A stretch of DNA of 64,000 bases from Poronia punctata. Its lineage: Eukaryota; Ascomycota; Sordariomycetes; Xylariales; Xylariaceae. Under the pieces are notes generated by a model. It did not search any database, was not told where the DNA came from, and saw only the letters and a program-made list of their open reading frames with translations. The position numbers were made by a program, and so were the translations under genes. Positions 10,178 through 21,404 of the stretch are shown here, piece after piece. The stretch is from assembly GCA_022579005.1 (NCBI GenBank), contig MU401561.1, forward strand, positions 1 through 64,000, written 5' to 3'. Position 1 is the first letter of the stretch. Each line of letters opens with the position of its first letter.

Positions 10178-11671
10178 GATGATGGATGCCTCACTGTCTA
10201 AATTAGGATTAATTCAACAGACGGTGCGAGTATTTCCCTCTGAGGAATAGGCCGAAGCGAGTGGCAGGTCCGGATGGAACGAATGTAGAGGCAGTGAACT
10301 GCGACTGTGAAAAAGCGAACGTAAAGGGTGTCAAGGTTTTAGATAAGATGAAGGGAGAGCGCCAACACATATATACCTGGCGACCTGTCGAGTGATTCGT
10401 TTTTCCGAGCGGGCTGTGCATCCGGCCCGAAGGCGAGTTGTGATAAACTGCCATCCTAGCTCGACCCGTACCACCAGACCCAAGCAACCTACTAGACCTG
10501 CAGACATGCATAGAACGTACCTTCCTAGCCCTAGCCCACACAGTTTCTAGGGAAATAGTGCATGACATAGGGACCAGCCGAAATCAATAGTCCCACTCGA
10601 ATGGGCTGACGAAAGTTTGCGAAGATGCACTACTCAGTAACTTGATGAATACCCTTCATCACCTTGCCCGGCGTTGACTAATACAAGCCCTGTCCCGCCT
10701 GCGAATAGTGGACCAAGTATAACTAGTATGCGCTTGCTTGATGGATGTAGTCGGCTAAAACGCATTCGCCTGTTACCGTCGGCATCCGTTGACGCTGCAT
10801 CTCGAGCAGTTTATGAAGCTACTCCGCATCCTCTGCATAACTGAGGTACGCCGCAGAGTATGGACGTATATAAAAGGTGGATCGACAAGAAAACTCGTCC
10901 ATTCTGCCACTAGAAGACACAACAACTGCATCTTGAGGCTGCAGGTTTGAGTCTAAAAAGGCCTGGGTCTCAAAGAGAATGTCAACTGTGGGGCAACGCG
11001 CAGAGACGTGGTTGGGGAGCTGCTGTCATCGATTAGGTAGGTACGAGCAACTAGTGTGTAATGGTAGAGCAAGTACGATACGGCAGAGGAAACGAAAGCC
11101 TTTTGCCTATACTCAGTACGTGGTGACAGATAGCTACCACTTTAGATGCAGGACACCTTGCTTTTCGCAGCCTAGTATGCAACACTGGTACTGAAAGTGC
11201 CGAGCCACCGATCTCGTGTTGCCGCGACAATGTCTTGGGTTGTAACGGCCTTGGACCAACGCCATGGCTTCTGGTCTACTGTTGTCTAAAAACACAAGTG
11301 GGTAATCTGAAAACTTTGGTAAGCCTCCTAATGGAAAAGCACGAGTAATGACCTACTTACTTATCGTTCGACCATTCTGATGGCGTCCCGCTTGGGGTTA
11401 ATGGGGGCAAGACGGAAGAATTAGTTATGCCCGAACAGACCGATTAGGTATTCTACGTGTACGTGTAGAAACTGGCCTCCCCTTCATAATGTTGTTTGCG
11501 TTTCTGCAACGTCTGTTAATACTTACGCGTCGGGCCGTTTCGATGCATCTTCTGCCTGCCTACCAACTTTTTTTTACAAGAAATCACGTCATAGTGCGTA
11601 TAGTGTATGTATCTTTAAAATTTATTTAATACGGTATTTATTGGATACATTAATATGTTGCCCCCTTTAGT
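10178..11671. other. Promoter of wall protein plus gene-free flank of the retroelement
   Basis: The first few hundred bases are the upstream region of the wall-protein gene. The rest has no supported gene. From about 11.58 kb composition shifts sharply to AT-rich on approach to the retrotransposon. Confidence 0.45.
10364..10375 (-). promoter_or_regulatory. Candidate TATA element for the GPI-anchored protein
   Basis: On the minus strand this reads GTATATATGTGT, about 190 bp upstream of the start codon at 10177. The position is reasonable for a fungal promoter with a 5' UTR. Sequence-only call. Confidence 0.4.
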
Positions 11672-11676
11672 ACATT
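11672..11676 (+). repeat. Target-site duplication, left copy (ACATT)
   Basis: ACATT immediately precedes the left LTR and the same five bases immediately follow the right LTR at 18700-18704. A 5-bp duplication is the usual footprint of an LTR-retrotransposon integrase. Confidence 0.85.
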
Positions 11677-11874
11677 TGTTAAGGTAGAATTTAATATATA
11701 GCTTTAATACTTAAGTAATTGGTTAGGTATAACTATTATAATATTTAAGGTAGTGTTTTATATATAAACTGTTACTTAAAAAAGAAAAGGATTGCTTTTA
11801 AGACTGCTTTAAGCTATAGTTTTTATAGGTATATAGTAAGTACCTATATATTTTTCTTTATATATGGTCTTATA
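11677..11874 (-). repeat. Left LTR (3' LTR of the element), strongly RIP-mutated
   Basis: 198 bp with no length difference from the right LTR. Hand alignment gives about 16 differences, all transitions, with the left copy carrying A or T at nearly all of them. Confidence 0.92.
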
Positions 11875-14384
11875 ATTATTTTCTTTTTTATTATACTTGT
11901 TTATAAGTATTTTGTACTTAAAATAATTATATAACTAGGTTTTGCATTTTAATTAGCTTTTAATTTATAAAATTAAAATATACTATATACTAATTTAGTT
12001 TTTATAGTAATTTGGATTTGTTGCTTTACTAATTTGCATTTATAGCCTAAGTATATTTCCTATACTTTTTTTTTGTATAATAATTTTTAATTGTTTAAAT
12101 TTTTAATATTTTAACTTTTTTGTTAGCTTTTTTTTATTGTTTTGCTTTTTATTTATTTAATTTTTGCATTTAAATTATTATTATATTGTTAGCTTTTAGT
12201 TTTTTGTTTAGTAAACCTAAATTTAGCGCTAAAAAAGGTTTAGCTGCGCTTAAAGTTTTAAACGTAGTTGCTAGTACTAAAAAAGCTAAAGCAGCTAAAG
12301 AAAATAATAAAAATAGAAATAGAGATGCAAATATACTACTTACGCCTAGACGTTGTTATTGCCTTTAAAAGCAAAAAACTAAGGCTTATAATAAAAAATT
12401 TAGCTAACATTAAGTACTAAAAATTGTTTTTATTGCAAATGCTTATTGCTTTTATTTTAAACGTGCAACTTATATTTTTTAACTAGCTTTAAGTATACTT
12501 TTAGTAGTTAAATGTGCTTATTTTAATTTAAGTGCTTCTTTATATAAAAGCTGTTAAAAGTCCTATAATACTTGCAAGCTAGTAAGTTATTTTAGCTTTT
12601 TTTTATACTTAATTTACTATTTTTAATATTTTTTTCTTTTTTCTAGCTTTTTAAAATGCTATAATTTAATATAGTTTATTTATTTAAACTTTTAAAATAG
12701 TTTAAAGCTATATTTATACTAGCTTAAGAAAATCTAAATAATTTTACTAGCTTTGTTATTATAAATATAACTAGCGCTAATACTTAAAAGGGTTTAGTAT
12801 CTTTTTGTACTAAAATTGCTAGCGTACAATTTTGCTTATATACTATATTTAGTTAAATAGTAAGCACTTATTAATTTGCGTTTAATTTTACTAGCAAAAA
12901 AAGTTTAAGTAAAAAAAATGCTGTTTTTTATAGCTAGCATTGTTTTTAAATAAAAATATTGCTTTAAAGCTTAGTTAAATAACTAGCAGCAAACGCTATA
13001 AGTATTTTAATTTATATAGCTTTTAAACCTGTTTTTAACTAATTTAAAGCTTAGCTTTATGCTATTAATATATGCAAGCTACTTAGCTTTGTTTTTAACT
13101 TATAAAAATAAAATACTTAGCTTAGTTTTTAGCAGTTTATTTGTTTATTAAAAAATTAAAAAAATTAGTTACTACTAAATATAAAGCAAAAACTTAAAAT
13201 AAGATTATTTAATTATAAAAAAATAATAATATTTTTATTTTTAATTAAAAAAAGATTTAACTTAATTTTAGCATTATTTTATAAGGTTTTAGCTTTTTTG
13301 CTTTTTAAAATTAATTTTGTATAAGTTAAAAGTAAATAATTATAAAATGTTAAAATTAACTTTTTACTTTAAATATATAGTTTAATAATATAAAGTAAAA
13401 AAACTAGTAATAAAGTATAACTTTATATATAATTTATATATGTTTTATTGCTACTTTAAATAATTGTTTTTTTTTAAAATCTTAAAATGCTTTAAGTGTA
13501 TAGATATTTTTATAGTATACTTATTAATTATATTTGTATAGCTAATTTTTTTATTTTACTTTATAATAAGTTTTGCTATTAAATTTTTTTTGTTTTATTA
13601 TATTTTTAACTTTATAATTCTTTTTTTTTTTTTTTAATTTTAGTAATAAAATATTTTAGTATGATTTTAAATTGCAAGGTTTTAATAGCTAGATTAGAAA
13701 TATATTATAAATATAATAGTATTTATATAAAAGGTTAAGGCAATATGCTTATAAACCTACTTTGCTTAAAACTTAAAATAGTTTTATATATTTAAAACAA
13801 AGTTTTTTATTTTTTAAATTTAGATTTTTTATTAATAAAATAATTAAATTATTAGTATTAAAAGTTATTGGTTTATGTTTGTTATTATAGTATTTTATAT
13901 AATATTTATTAGTAATTTGCTATTAATTTTTTAATATATTTTAAATTTTATTTAGTTTTTTGATTTTTTTGTCTATTGTAGGTATTTTTTTTAAAATATT
14001 TGTTTTAATAAATCTTTTAAATTTTAGTAAATATTTATATAATGCTTTAAAAGGTAAAATTTTAATAGTTTTATTAATAAATAAATTTATTGCAAAATAA
14101 GCTTAAAGTAGCAATTATGCTTAATTTGTTTTTTGCTTATTTATAAAGCAACAAAGGTAAGCTTTAATTATTTAGTTAATTTTTTTTGTTTAATTATTAG
14201 TTTAAAAGTAAAACGCAACTAAATAGCGTAGTTAAACTTTAGTATAAAAACATAATTTTAATTAAAATTTACTTATAAATATTAGTTTTTTGTTTAAAAT
14301 AATTTTTAGTAGTAAACTATATTTATATTTTATTTTAATATAAAATAGTAATACTAATTTTAATACTATTATGTTATTATTAAT

Positions 14385-14500
14385 AGGAAATAATAAAGCT
14401 AATTTAGTAAATTTGTTAACTATAATAAAAATAGTATTAACTAGTTAACCTTTATAAATTATAAATAGAAAACTTGTAATAAAATCTATTAATAATTTTT
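14385..14500 (-). pseudogene. Integrase core remnant of the retroelement
   Basis: The minus strand reads IDFITS followed about 18 codons later by VNKFTKLALLFP. Ty3/gypsy integrases have a [S/M]DFI(T/V)GLP segment carrying the first catalytic Asp, then a VDRFTKMA-like strand. The D-to-N and R-to-K changes are what C-to-T/G-to-A mutation produces. Not functional. Confidence 0.8.
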
Positions 14501-15839
14501 TTATAGGTCTTGTTAGTGTAGGTAAATTATTTAATTTACTATATAGTTAGTAATGTTTTGTTTTAGATTTTAAGCAGATTTGGTATAAATTAATGTATTT
14601 TTAAATATTTTTTTTTATATTTTTTTAATAAAATTTTTGTTTTATTAAATTAATTGTTTATAGTACTTTAAAATAACCTGCAATTAGATTATTATAATAA
14701 AGTTAAATTAATTAAAAATAGATTGATTTTTTAAATAGAATATATACTTAATCCTAAAAATATACTAAATTATATTATATGTTTTATAGTTTTTTTATAT
14801 TTTTTTTAGCTTAGATTTGTTTACAAATATTTTTACTTTTAAGATTTTGTTTTTATACTTATTAAATTAATTTTTATAAAAATTAAAATAGCTTATTTAT
14901 TTATATGTTCTTTTTAGCTAATACGTTTTTAGCTGTTTTTTAAAATACTAATTATATAATAATAAACTAAATCTTATTTAATTTAACTACGCATAGGCAA
15001 TCTGCTAACATGCAAAGCTATTTTTTTTAAATAGTAGTATTAGCTACTGCTAATTTCTTTTTAATTATAGAAAGCAGGTTATTATTAGTGTACGCATTAC
15101 TAAAGTAATTAAGCTTTTATAAAAAGAAATTAGCTTTGTTTTGCTTGCTTTTTTTATACTTTATTATAAAGTTATAAAGTACTAGAAATAAATACTATTT
15201 AGCTTGCTAACTATTTAGTTTAGCTGTTTTTATAAATAACTAAAGGTTGCTATAATTAAATAATATTTTAATAAGTATTGCACTACTTTGTAAATAATGT
15301 TACTAATGCTTAAAATAAGCAATAATTATAAGCATTTTTTAATTAAGTATGCTATACTTTAATTTTAGTTTGTTAAACTTTTAAAAATAAAATAAAATAG
15401 GTTTTTATTAACTTTAATTATTATACTATAAAAGTATTTTTATAAGTATAATTTTAAATGCATTAGTTTTTACTTTTATTAGCTTTTTAAAATTAAAATA
15501 AACTAAAAGTGTAGCTTTAATAAAAGCTTTTTTTAATTATTTAAAAGCTTTTTACTAATAAATATTAAAAGTTATTTAGCTATTTTTTACTTTTTTTTTA
15601 GTGCTACTTATTATTTAATGTAAAAGCTTTAAAATATAAGAAATTTTTTTAATAAAGCGTTAATAAAAGTTGCAAAACTTTAAAAATTATTATATTTGCT
15701 TGTAGGTTTTTAAAATAGGCTATTTAAAGATAGTTTTAATTTTTATAAGATTTATTTTAATACTTTTATTTAAAATTACGTATTTTAAAAATTTTAATTT
15801 TTTTTAATAAAATTAATATTTAAACGCTTTAGCGTATAA

Positions 15840-16230
15840 GTTTGCTTTTTATAGCTTTTTAATAACAATTTAAACATGTTTTTTATATAATTTTATGTTT
15901 TCTAAAAAAATAAGTATATTATTTAAATATGCTATATAATAAGTATTAAGCACTTTTTTAAGTGCTTTTTGTATATAATTTTAAAAAGTAGTAAGGGTAT
16001 TTAATAAACTTATTAGCATTATAAAAAATTTATAATGCTTATATTTTATTTAAAATGCGGTTTTTTATTTATTTCCTTTTTTTATTTATATTTAATAATA
16101 TACATTTTTTAAATTAATTTTTAAAAATATCTTTGTATTAAACACTTTATTTAACAACTTTAAAATAAATAGGAAAGTGTATTAATTTTTTTTTAAAACC
16201 TTGTTAAGACCTTTATAATTAATATATAGT
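15840..16230 (-). pseudogene. Reverse transcriptase remnant of the retroelement
   Basis: The minus strand reads YINYKGLNKV at 16176-16230, matching the VDYRxLNKxT motif of Ty3/gypsy RT, and about 90 codons downstream AYLNNILIF at 15901-15936, matching the catalytic YLDDILIF box with both Asp changed to Asn. A following KKHV segment and LYAKAFKY match the thumb-side motif that ends in KC. Stops interrupt the frame. Family and orientation are clear; activity is lost. Confidence 0.88.
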
Positions 16231-17062
16231 TTTAAAGTTTTGTTTTTTTTTAGTATAAAAAAAATAAGTGCTCTTGCTAGGCTTTTTAATTTTTATATCT
16301 TTTTGTTTTTTAATATGTTAGCTATTTATATTTTTAATGTTTATAATTTATTATAAGCTAAAAAGTAAATTAAATAATAAAAAATAACTGCATTTTTTTA
16401 TAAGTTAATTAATAAATTTCTTTTATTAGTATAAAAAAGTAAGTTAGCATTGTTAATATTAAAAAACTTAAATAAGTTTTAAAAATTTTTTAAAATAAGC
16501 GTAGAACTAGATTAATTTTTTTTTAATTTTGATTTTTAAATATTTAAAGGTATTAGTTTTAAGACTTAAAAAATTGCTTAGCAATAAACTTTTTTTTTAT
16601 ATTTTTTAGTAAATTAGTAAGGATTTACTATATAATAATCTAATTTTTTAAGTTTAAAATATTATTAATTTTTGGCTAAATTTAATATAATCTTTTTAAA
16701 ATTTAAAGTTAATTAAGATAGTAATAGAAGGCTTTTTTTTAATTAATTGTCTTTTAAAATTATAATATATAATTGTTTAATTATTTATTTTTGTTTTTTA
16801 TAATTTTTTAATTTAAATAGTACCTAATATGCTTTATATGTTTTTAATAAACCTTGTAATATATTTTGTAATTTAAGTATTTTTATTAAAGCAGGTTAAA
16901 GTTTATACTTAATTATAAATAAATAACTAATGTAGTTGTATTTAGCACAAGAATTTAAATTAGCATATATTTAAATTTTTTTATTTAATTTTGTTAACGG
17001 AGAAAAGATAGTGTATAAAGTGTAAAACTGTTATAAAGTAGGTAGAGATACGCTTTAATTTA

Positions 17063-17095
17063 GCAGCTTAGTTACTTAGCTTTTAACTAAGCTGC
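17063..17095. other. Perfect 12-bp hairpin inside the retroelement
   Basis: GCAGCTTAGTTA (17063-17074) and TAACTAAGCTGC (17084-17095) are exact reverse complements with a 9-nt loop, in a small patch less AT-rich than its surroundings. It lies about 0.85 kb upstream of the RT motif in element orientation, roughly where gag gives way to protease-pol. Confidence 0.6.
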
Positions 17096-18501
17096 CTTAT
17101 AGTTTTTTTAATTAAATTAAGGTTTTTTTAAAATAGAAAATATTAATTTATTTGCTTGTAGTTTTTCTTTTTTTTTTATTTTTTTATTAAAGGTTGTTTT
17201 TTAAATCTTTTTTTTATTTTTATTTTTTTAATAATTTAGACATTTGTTTATATAATGCTTATTTTTTCTATAAGCATAGTATTAAATTTTTTTTAAAGTA
17301 AGGTTTTGATTTTAATTAGAATTAGGTAGGATTTGATTTAATTTTGGTTTTTTTTTACGTTGATTTTGTTTTTTTAAATCTTAATTTTTAAATAAATGTT
17401 TATTTCTTTTTAATTTTTAATTATTAGAAGGATTACTTTTTTAACTAGAATTAGATTTTTGATTTTAATTTAACTTTAAATTATATGGTTTTTGTTGGAA
17501 TTTTAAAGAGGTTTTAAAGGTAGGTTTTTTTTTTTTGTTATAATTTATTAATTTCTATTTTTTTACTGCTATATTAACTATGTTGACTTTTTTTTATAGC
17601 AATTTGTTGCTATAATAGTTGGTTATCTTTTTTTTTAGTAAATTAGTTAATTTTTGCTAATATAACTAAGTTTAATTTTTATTTAATTGTTTTATATGTT
17701 AACTTTTTAATAATTTAAGTTAATAATTAAATAATTGTAGATCTTTTTATAGTTTTTAATTGCAATTTTTAAGTTGGTTTTATATAGACGCTTTTAGCAT
17801 ACTAAATTAACAAATTAATGTTTTAGTTTATAATAAAAAGTAATTTTAATTATTAGTAAGTTAGACTTGTTTTTGGTTTAAAACAGTAGCAAGTCTAGAT
17901 TAAAATGCATTTTTACATTCTTGTTTTATTTAATATTAGGCATATAATATTTTTTGTTAATCTGTTTATAATTTTTAAGTGTTTAATTAATAAGTTAATT
18001 TTATTTCTTTTTTCTATTTAACTTATTAAAAATATATAAAGTTTATATTTAACTTTAAATAAGTAAACTTTGTAATTTTACTAAGATCTACTTTTTTAGT
18101 ATTTTAAATAGCTTTATTAAAGCTTTGCTTTTAGTTTATACTTGTTTTATAGGTAGATTAATTATTATAGGGCATAATTTTATTAATTAGTAGCAAATTA
18201 ATATTATAGCTTATTATAGGTTAAGGTTTATAATTTATAAGTATTGCTTATAGCTTTTATTTTGGTTTAGTTTTTTAATTCTTTTTTAAAAGGTTTTTAA
18301 GTTGTTAAATTTTGTTTTTTATTGCTTAATAATGCAATTTTTATTTTTAATAAAGATTTTAAGCATTTTTTTAAACTTAATATAAATTATTAGTATTTTA
18401 GACTTAAATAGAGGATAACTTTTTGTTGTTTTTTTTAGCACTTAAATAAGAGTAAAACATCTTTTTTAGTTATAGGTAACCGTAAAAGGAAGTAATAGAA
18501 T

Positions 18502-18699
18502 TGTTAAGGTAGAATTTAATATATAGCTTTAATACTTAAGCAATTAGTTAGGTATAACTATTGTAATATTTAAGGTAGTGTTTTATATATAAACTGTTAC
18601 TTGAAAAAAGAAAGGATCGCTTTTGAGACTGCTCCGAGCTATAGTTTTTATAGGTATATAGTAAGTACCTATGTATCTTTCTCTACATATGGTCTTACA
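18502..18699 (-). repeat. Right LTR (5' LTR of the element), only partly RIP-mutated
   Basis: 198 bp. Its left part closely matches the AT-rich left LTR, while its right part from about 18600 keeps C and G at most of the sites that became T and A in the other copy. This suggests that RIP weakened across this LTR. Confidence 0.92.
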
Positions 18700-18704
18700 A
18701 CATT
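18700..18704 (+). repeat. Target-site duplication, right copy (ACATT)
   Basis: Identical to 11672-11676 and directly adjacent to the right LTR end. Confidence 0.85.
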
Positions 18705-20924
18705 CTATAGGGCACATACAAACCACTATCTCCGACCGCTGCGAGTCAGGACTCAGGACGAAAGATCGGCCAAGTCCGGTCATTTTCTTGCCACTACAAA
18801 TTCTCCGCGCCAGGCACAGCACAGCATACCCGGGCCGTCACCATGAATCAAAACAGTCATCTGTATTCAATTCGACCAACTTATGTCGATATAGAGTCGT
18901 AAATCCTACCCTCTAGATTTCCTACAACCGGTTGCTAAAGTCTTTCGGGTTGCATATGTGAAAGTATTGCCTGGTGTCTAGGTACCTAAACAGGGCTCAG
19001 CTGACTTCAGCACCCATATCACCCCATCATCTGGCAGACTATCTCCTGCCTCACTAAGCCATACCGGTGTGAGGACATATGTCTTTAACTGGTAGATATA
19101 TATCACTTCATATCCTGAGATGACAACAACCCGTTTTCCTGAACTGATAATAGATGGGCAGCAGACAGCGATCGGCTTATTGGCGACAGATACCGATAGT
19201 CATTCTTCTATCACTATGGGACAAAACTTGAGGGCGGTATCTATCTTAGTACGTACGCCCTAGGTCCGGCCTCGTGTGTATTATAAGATACCGCAAATAT
19301 CGGCATCATAGAACAGATGTAATCGTAGCGGGCTTCCCTCTCCCCATCTACGAGTACACAGGCATCGATGGCCGTCGACCTTGATTAGGCAACACGTTCG
19401 CCCATGCCTCGAAATGGCACGAATTCCAATTCGGCAAGTGCTGGGGGTTTCGTTGTTCTGCTTTGGCTCATACGATTTTTTCGAGCCAGGCGTCTGGTGG
19501 TGGCCCTGGCGGCCGCGGCGGCTCTAAAGGGAGGTGGGCCGCTGCGATCGCCAAGAGATCCTAAATTCCTAATGGATCTTGGTCAAATACGAGAAGTGTC
19601 CATCTCTGCAGGTTGGATCGCGTGCGGGTGGGTATAGTCTCCACGCACCGGCATGAGTCTAGATGGTGTCCCACTCCATTTCCCTTAACAAGGGCAGATC
19701 ACGCACTGTCAAGTTGACGATAAATAATATAGTGTGGTTTGGAGATATACCACGCTGAGTCTCTGACGCCATAGTATTTTGTGAATTCGGTGCCACCGGG
19801 CCTAGGAGAAAAACTCGGAATGTGGTGACGACATTAAGCAAAGATTTTGAGAGACGGGGTCCATGGACATTGGAGAGGGCCTTAGCGTCTACTCTAGTTC
19901 TCAGCCCTAGATATCAACGTACGAGTACAGAATTCCGCAAGAACCTACTGTGGCATTTTGTGTGAGAGAACGGGAAACGGCATCCGGACGACCTTTTCCA
20001 GTCTTCTCATGATGTTCCCTAGCACGTCAAAAGTACAGTCATCGACTTGTGTGCAAAAGCTTATCATCGCCGAAAGGTGGATACCATATCATGTGACGTA
20101 TACTACCTGTATGTTGAAAAATATACAAATTCCTACATGGGACGTAGAATCTGCCGTACTCCGTTCGAAAACACCAATGGTATTTGTACCAAGGTCCCAG
20201 CCTACATTTGGCAGGGCACAACCCAACCACTCTTTACTGATTTTGATTGGTGAACTATGAAATGGATTGGCCAACAGGTGCGGACAACTTCTATCTAGGT
20301 TAGTCTACTGCATTGTTCCTATAGACTATAAATATAAGTACTATAGCTATCTTCGCATGGGGGCTGTGGCATTTCCACGTGGTGGAGCACTAAGCGAATT
20401 GTTGTGGATGGTGGAGGTAATCCGACTGGTGGGAGCTACTTCTCAGCACATCGCTTGCAGACAATAAAGTCTAGTATACCGATAGGGGGGGCTAGCTGGA
20501 CACTGCAAATCGACACCGGCCTATTATTAGGTACATTCACTGCTACGCGACTGATCAAGGGATTTCGACATGATTTATAGCTATCTCTTCTGTCAATTCA
20601 AGTCTTAGATTTCGCCGTGGTCTAGCCGTGCGACTATGAATAATGTAAAGTGAGAGCATTAATATCAAGTGTGGAAATAAGAAATATGTCCCCCCGTGGT
20701 GTTGTCCCCCCTTCTACCACCCATCCTTTAAACTCATCCCTGCCCGTGAACCTCGGTCTATTTTTGTGAACACTTCCACCATTTAAACTTTCCCCCGACC
20801 CCCGGTCAAACTTTCAGTTTTCCCCCCTTGAAACATTTCCGAGTGATGAAGCTGGCGGGGAACCAGTATCTCGGCTTGCCATTTGAGCGCGCATGACGGG
20901 CAGTGAGGCCGGCCCGGCACTGAA
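18705..20924. other. Intergenic, no supported gene
   Basis: Normal composition. Several open frames of 60-100 codons occur on both strands (for example 19404-19637 and 19958-20260), but none shows a signal peptide, domain motif or exon-like continuation. Exact TACGAGTA copies lie at 19349-19356 and 19920-19927. The last 280 bases include C-rich tracts and probably the 3' UTR of the DNase1-like gene. Confidence 0.45.
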
Positions 20925-21404
20925 TTACGGCGTGCCCAGATGACAGATCATATGCGTCTCGGGAGTAGAGAGAGTCTGTTTATCATCGGGGCCATAATAC
21001 GCCCTGTCGCACGGGTAGACCTTGCAGCCGGAGACGGGGGATTTACTCTCGGCGGGGAAGAACTCCTTGATGGTATTGGTGTCGGAATTGTTCGCGATGG
21101 CCGACACGTCGAAATAGGTGTGGCCGTAGCCGCCCTGGAAGGTGAACTCGGCCAGCATGGAGTCCTGGGTCCTTGGCGCGCCGTCGAACAGGACCCGGAT
21201 GTTGCCCGACCAAGCCTCCGGGAAGTCGACGTCGACAGTGGCGAAGCCCGGGACGGAGATGTCGGGCCACTCCGGGTCGTGCCGGTTAGGGGTTGCGATC
21301 ATGTACCGCCCTAGGTGGTCCTGGCTTATGAATGTGATTCTGTTGAGGGCCAGAGCTTGGAGGGCGCCGAAGGAGAGGACGAGGAGAGAGATGATGGACA
21401 ACAT
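20925..21404 (-). CDS. Small secreted fungal 'DNase1-like' protein
   Basis: Intronless, 159 aa, with a clear N-terminal signal peptide (SIISLLVLSFGALQALA, cleavage near residue 19). The mature part carries VPGFATVDVDFPEAWSGN, MLAEFTFQGG, TYFDVSAI, the acidic EFFPAESKSPVSGC and YYGPDDKQTLST blocks. These match a family of secreted ascomycete proteins usually labelled 'DNase1 protein', whose typical form has a beta-rich fold, FDVSAI and a C-terminal Cys. The name is inherited annotation; I see no established nuclease active site and would not infer DNase activity. Role outside the cell is unknown. It stands alone between the retroelement flank and the PAL gene. Confidence 0.8.
   Translation of the reverse strand: MLSIISLLVLSFGALQALALNRITFISQDHLGRYMIATPNRHDPEWPDISVPGFATVDVDFPEAWSGNIRVLFDGAPRTQDSMLAEFTFQGGYGHTYFDVSAIANNSDTNTIKEFFPAESKSPVSGCKVYPCDRAYYGPDDKQTLSTPETHMICHLGTP

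Larger units (their letters stand above)
11677..18699 (-). mobile_element. Ty3/gypsy-type LTR retrotransposon, RIP-inactivated, 7.0 kb
   Basis: Two 198-bp direct repeats (11677-11874 and 18502-18699) start TG, and the right one ends CA. They are flanked by the duplication ACATT. The interior is overwhelmingly A+T and stop-filled. Reading the minus strand through the expected C-to-T and G-to-A changes, reverse transcriptase and integrase blocks are still recognisable, in the order RT then IN that defines Ty3/gypsy; gag should lie to the right. The element therefore faces left, with its 5' LTR at 18502-18699. The 2.5 kb between the integrase block and the left LTR is longer than an integrase C-terminus needs and is unexplained. 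All coding capacity is destroyed. Confidence 0.92.

Noticed and set aside
12186..12368. 60-codon plus-strand frame inside the retroelement
   Set aside because: Opposite to the coding orientation deduced from the RT and integrase remnants and without motif; a chance frame in a less mutated patch.
18583..18916. Short frames spanning the right LTR and its flank
   Set aside because: They overlap the LTR on both strands and cross the target-site duplication; no protein support.
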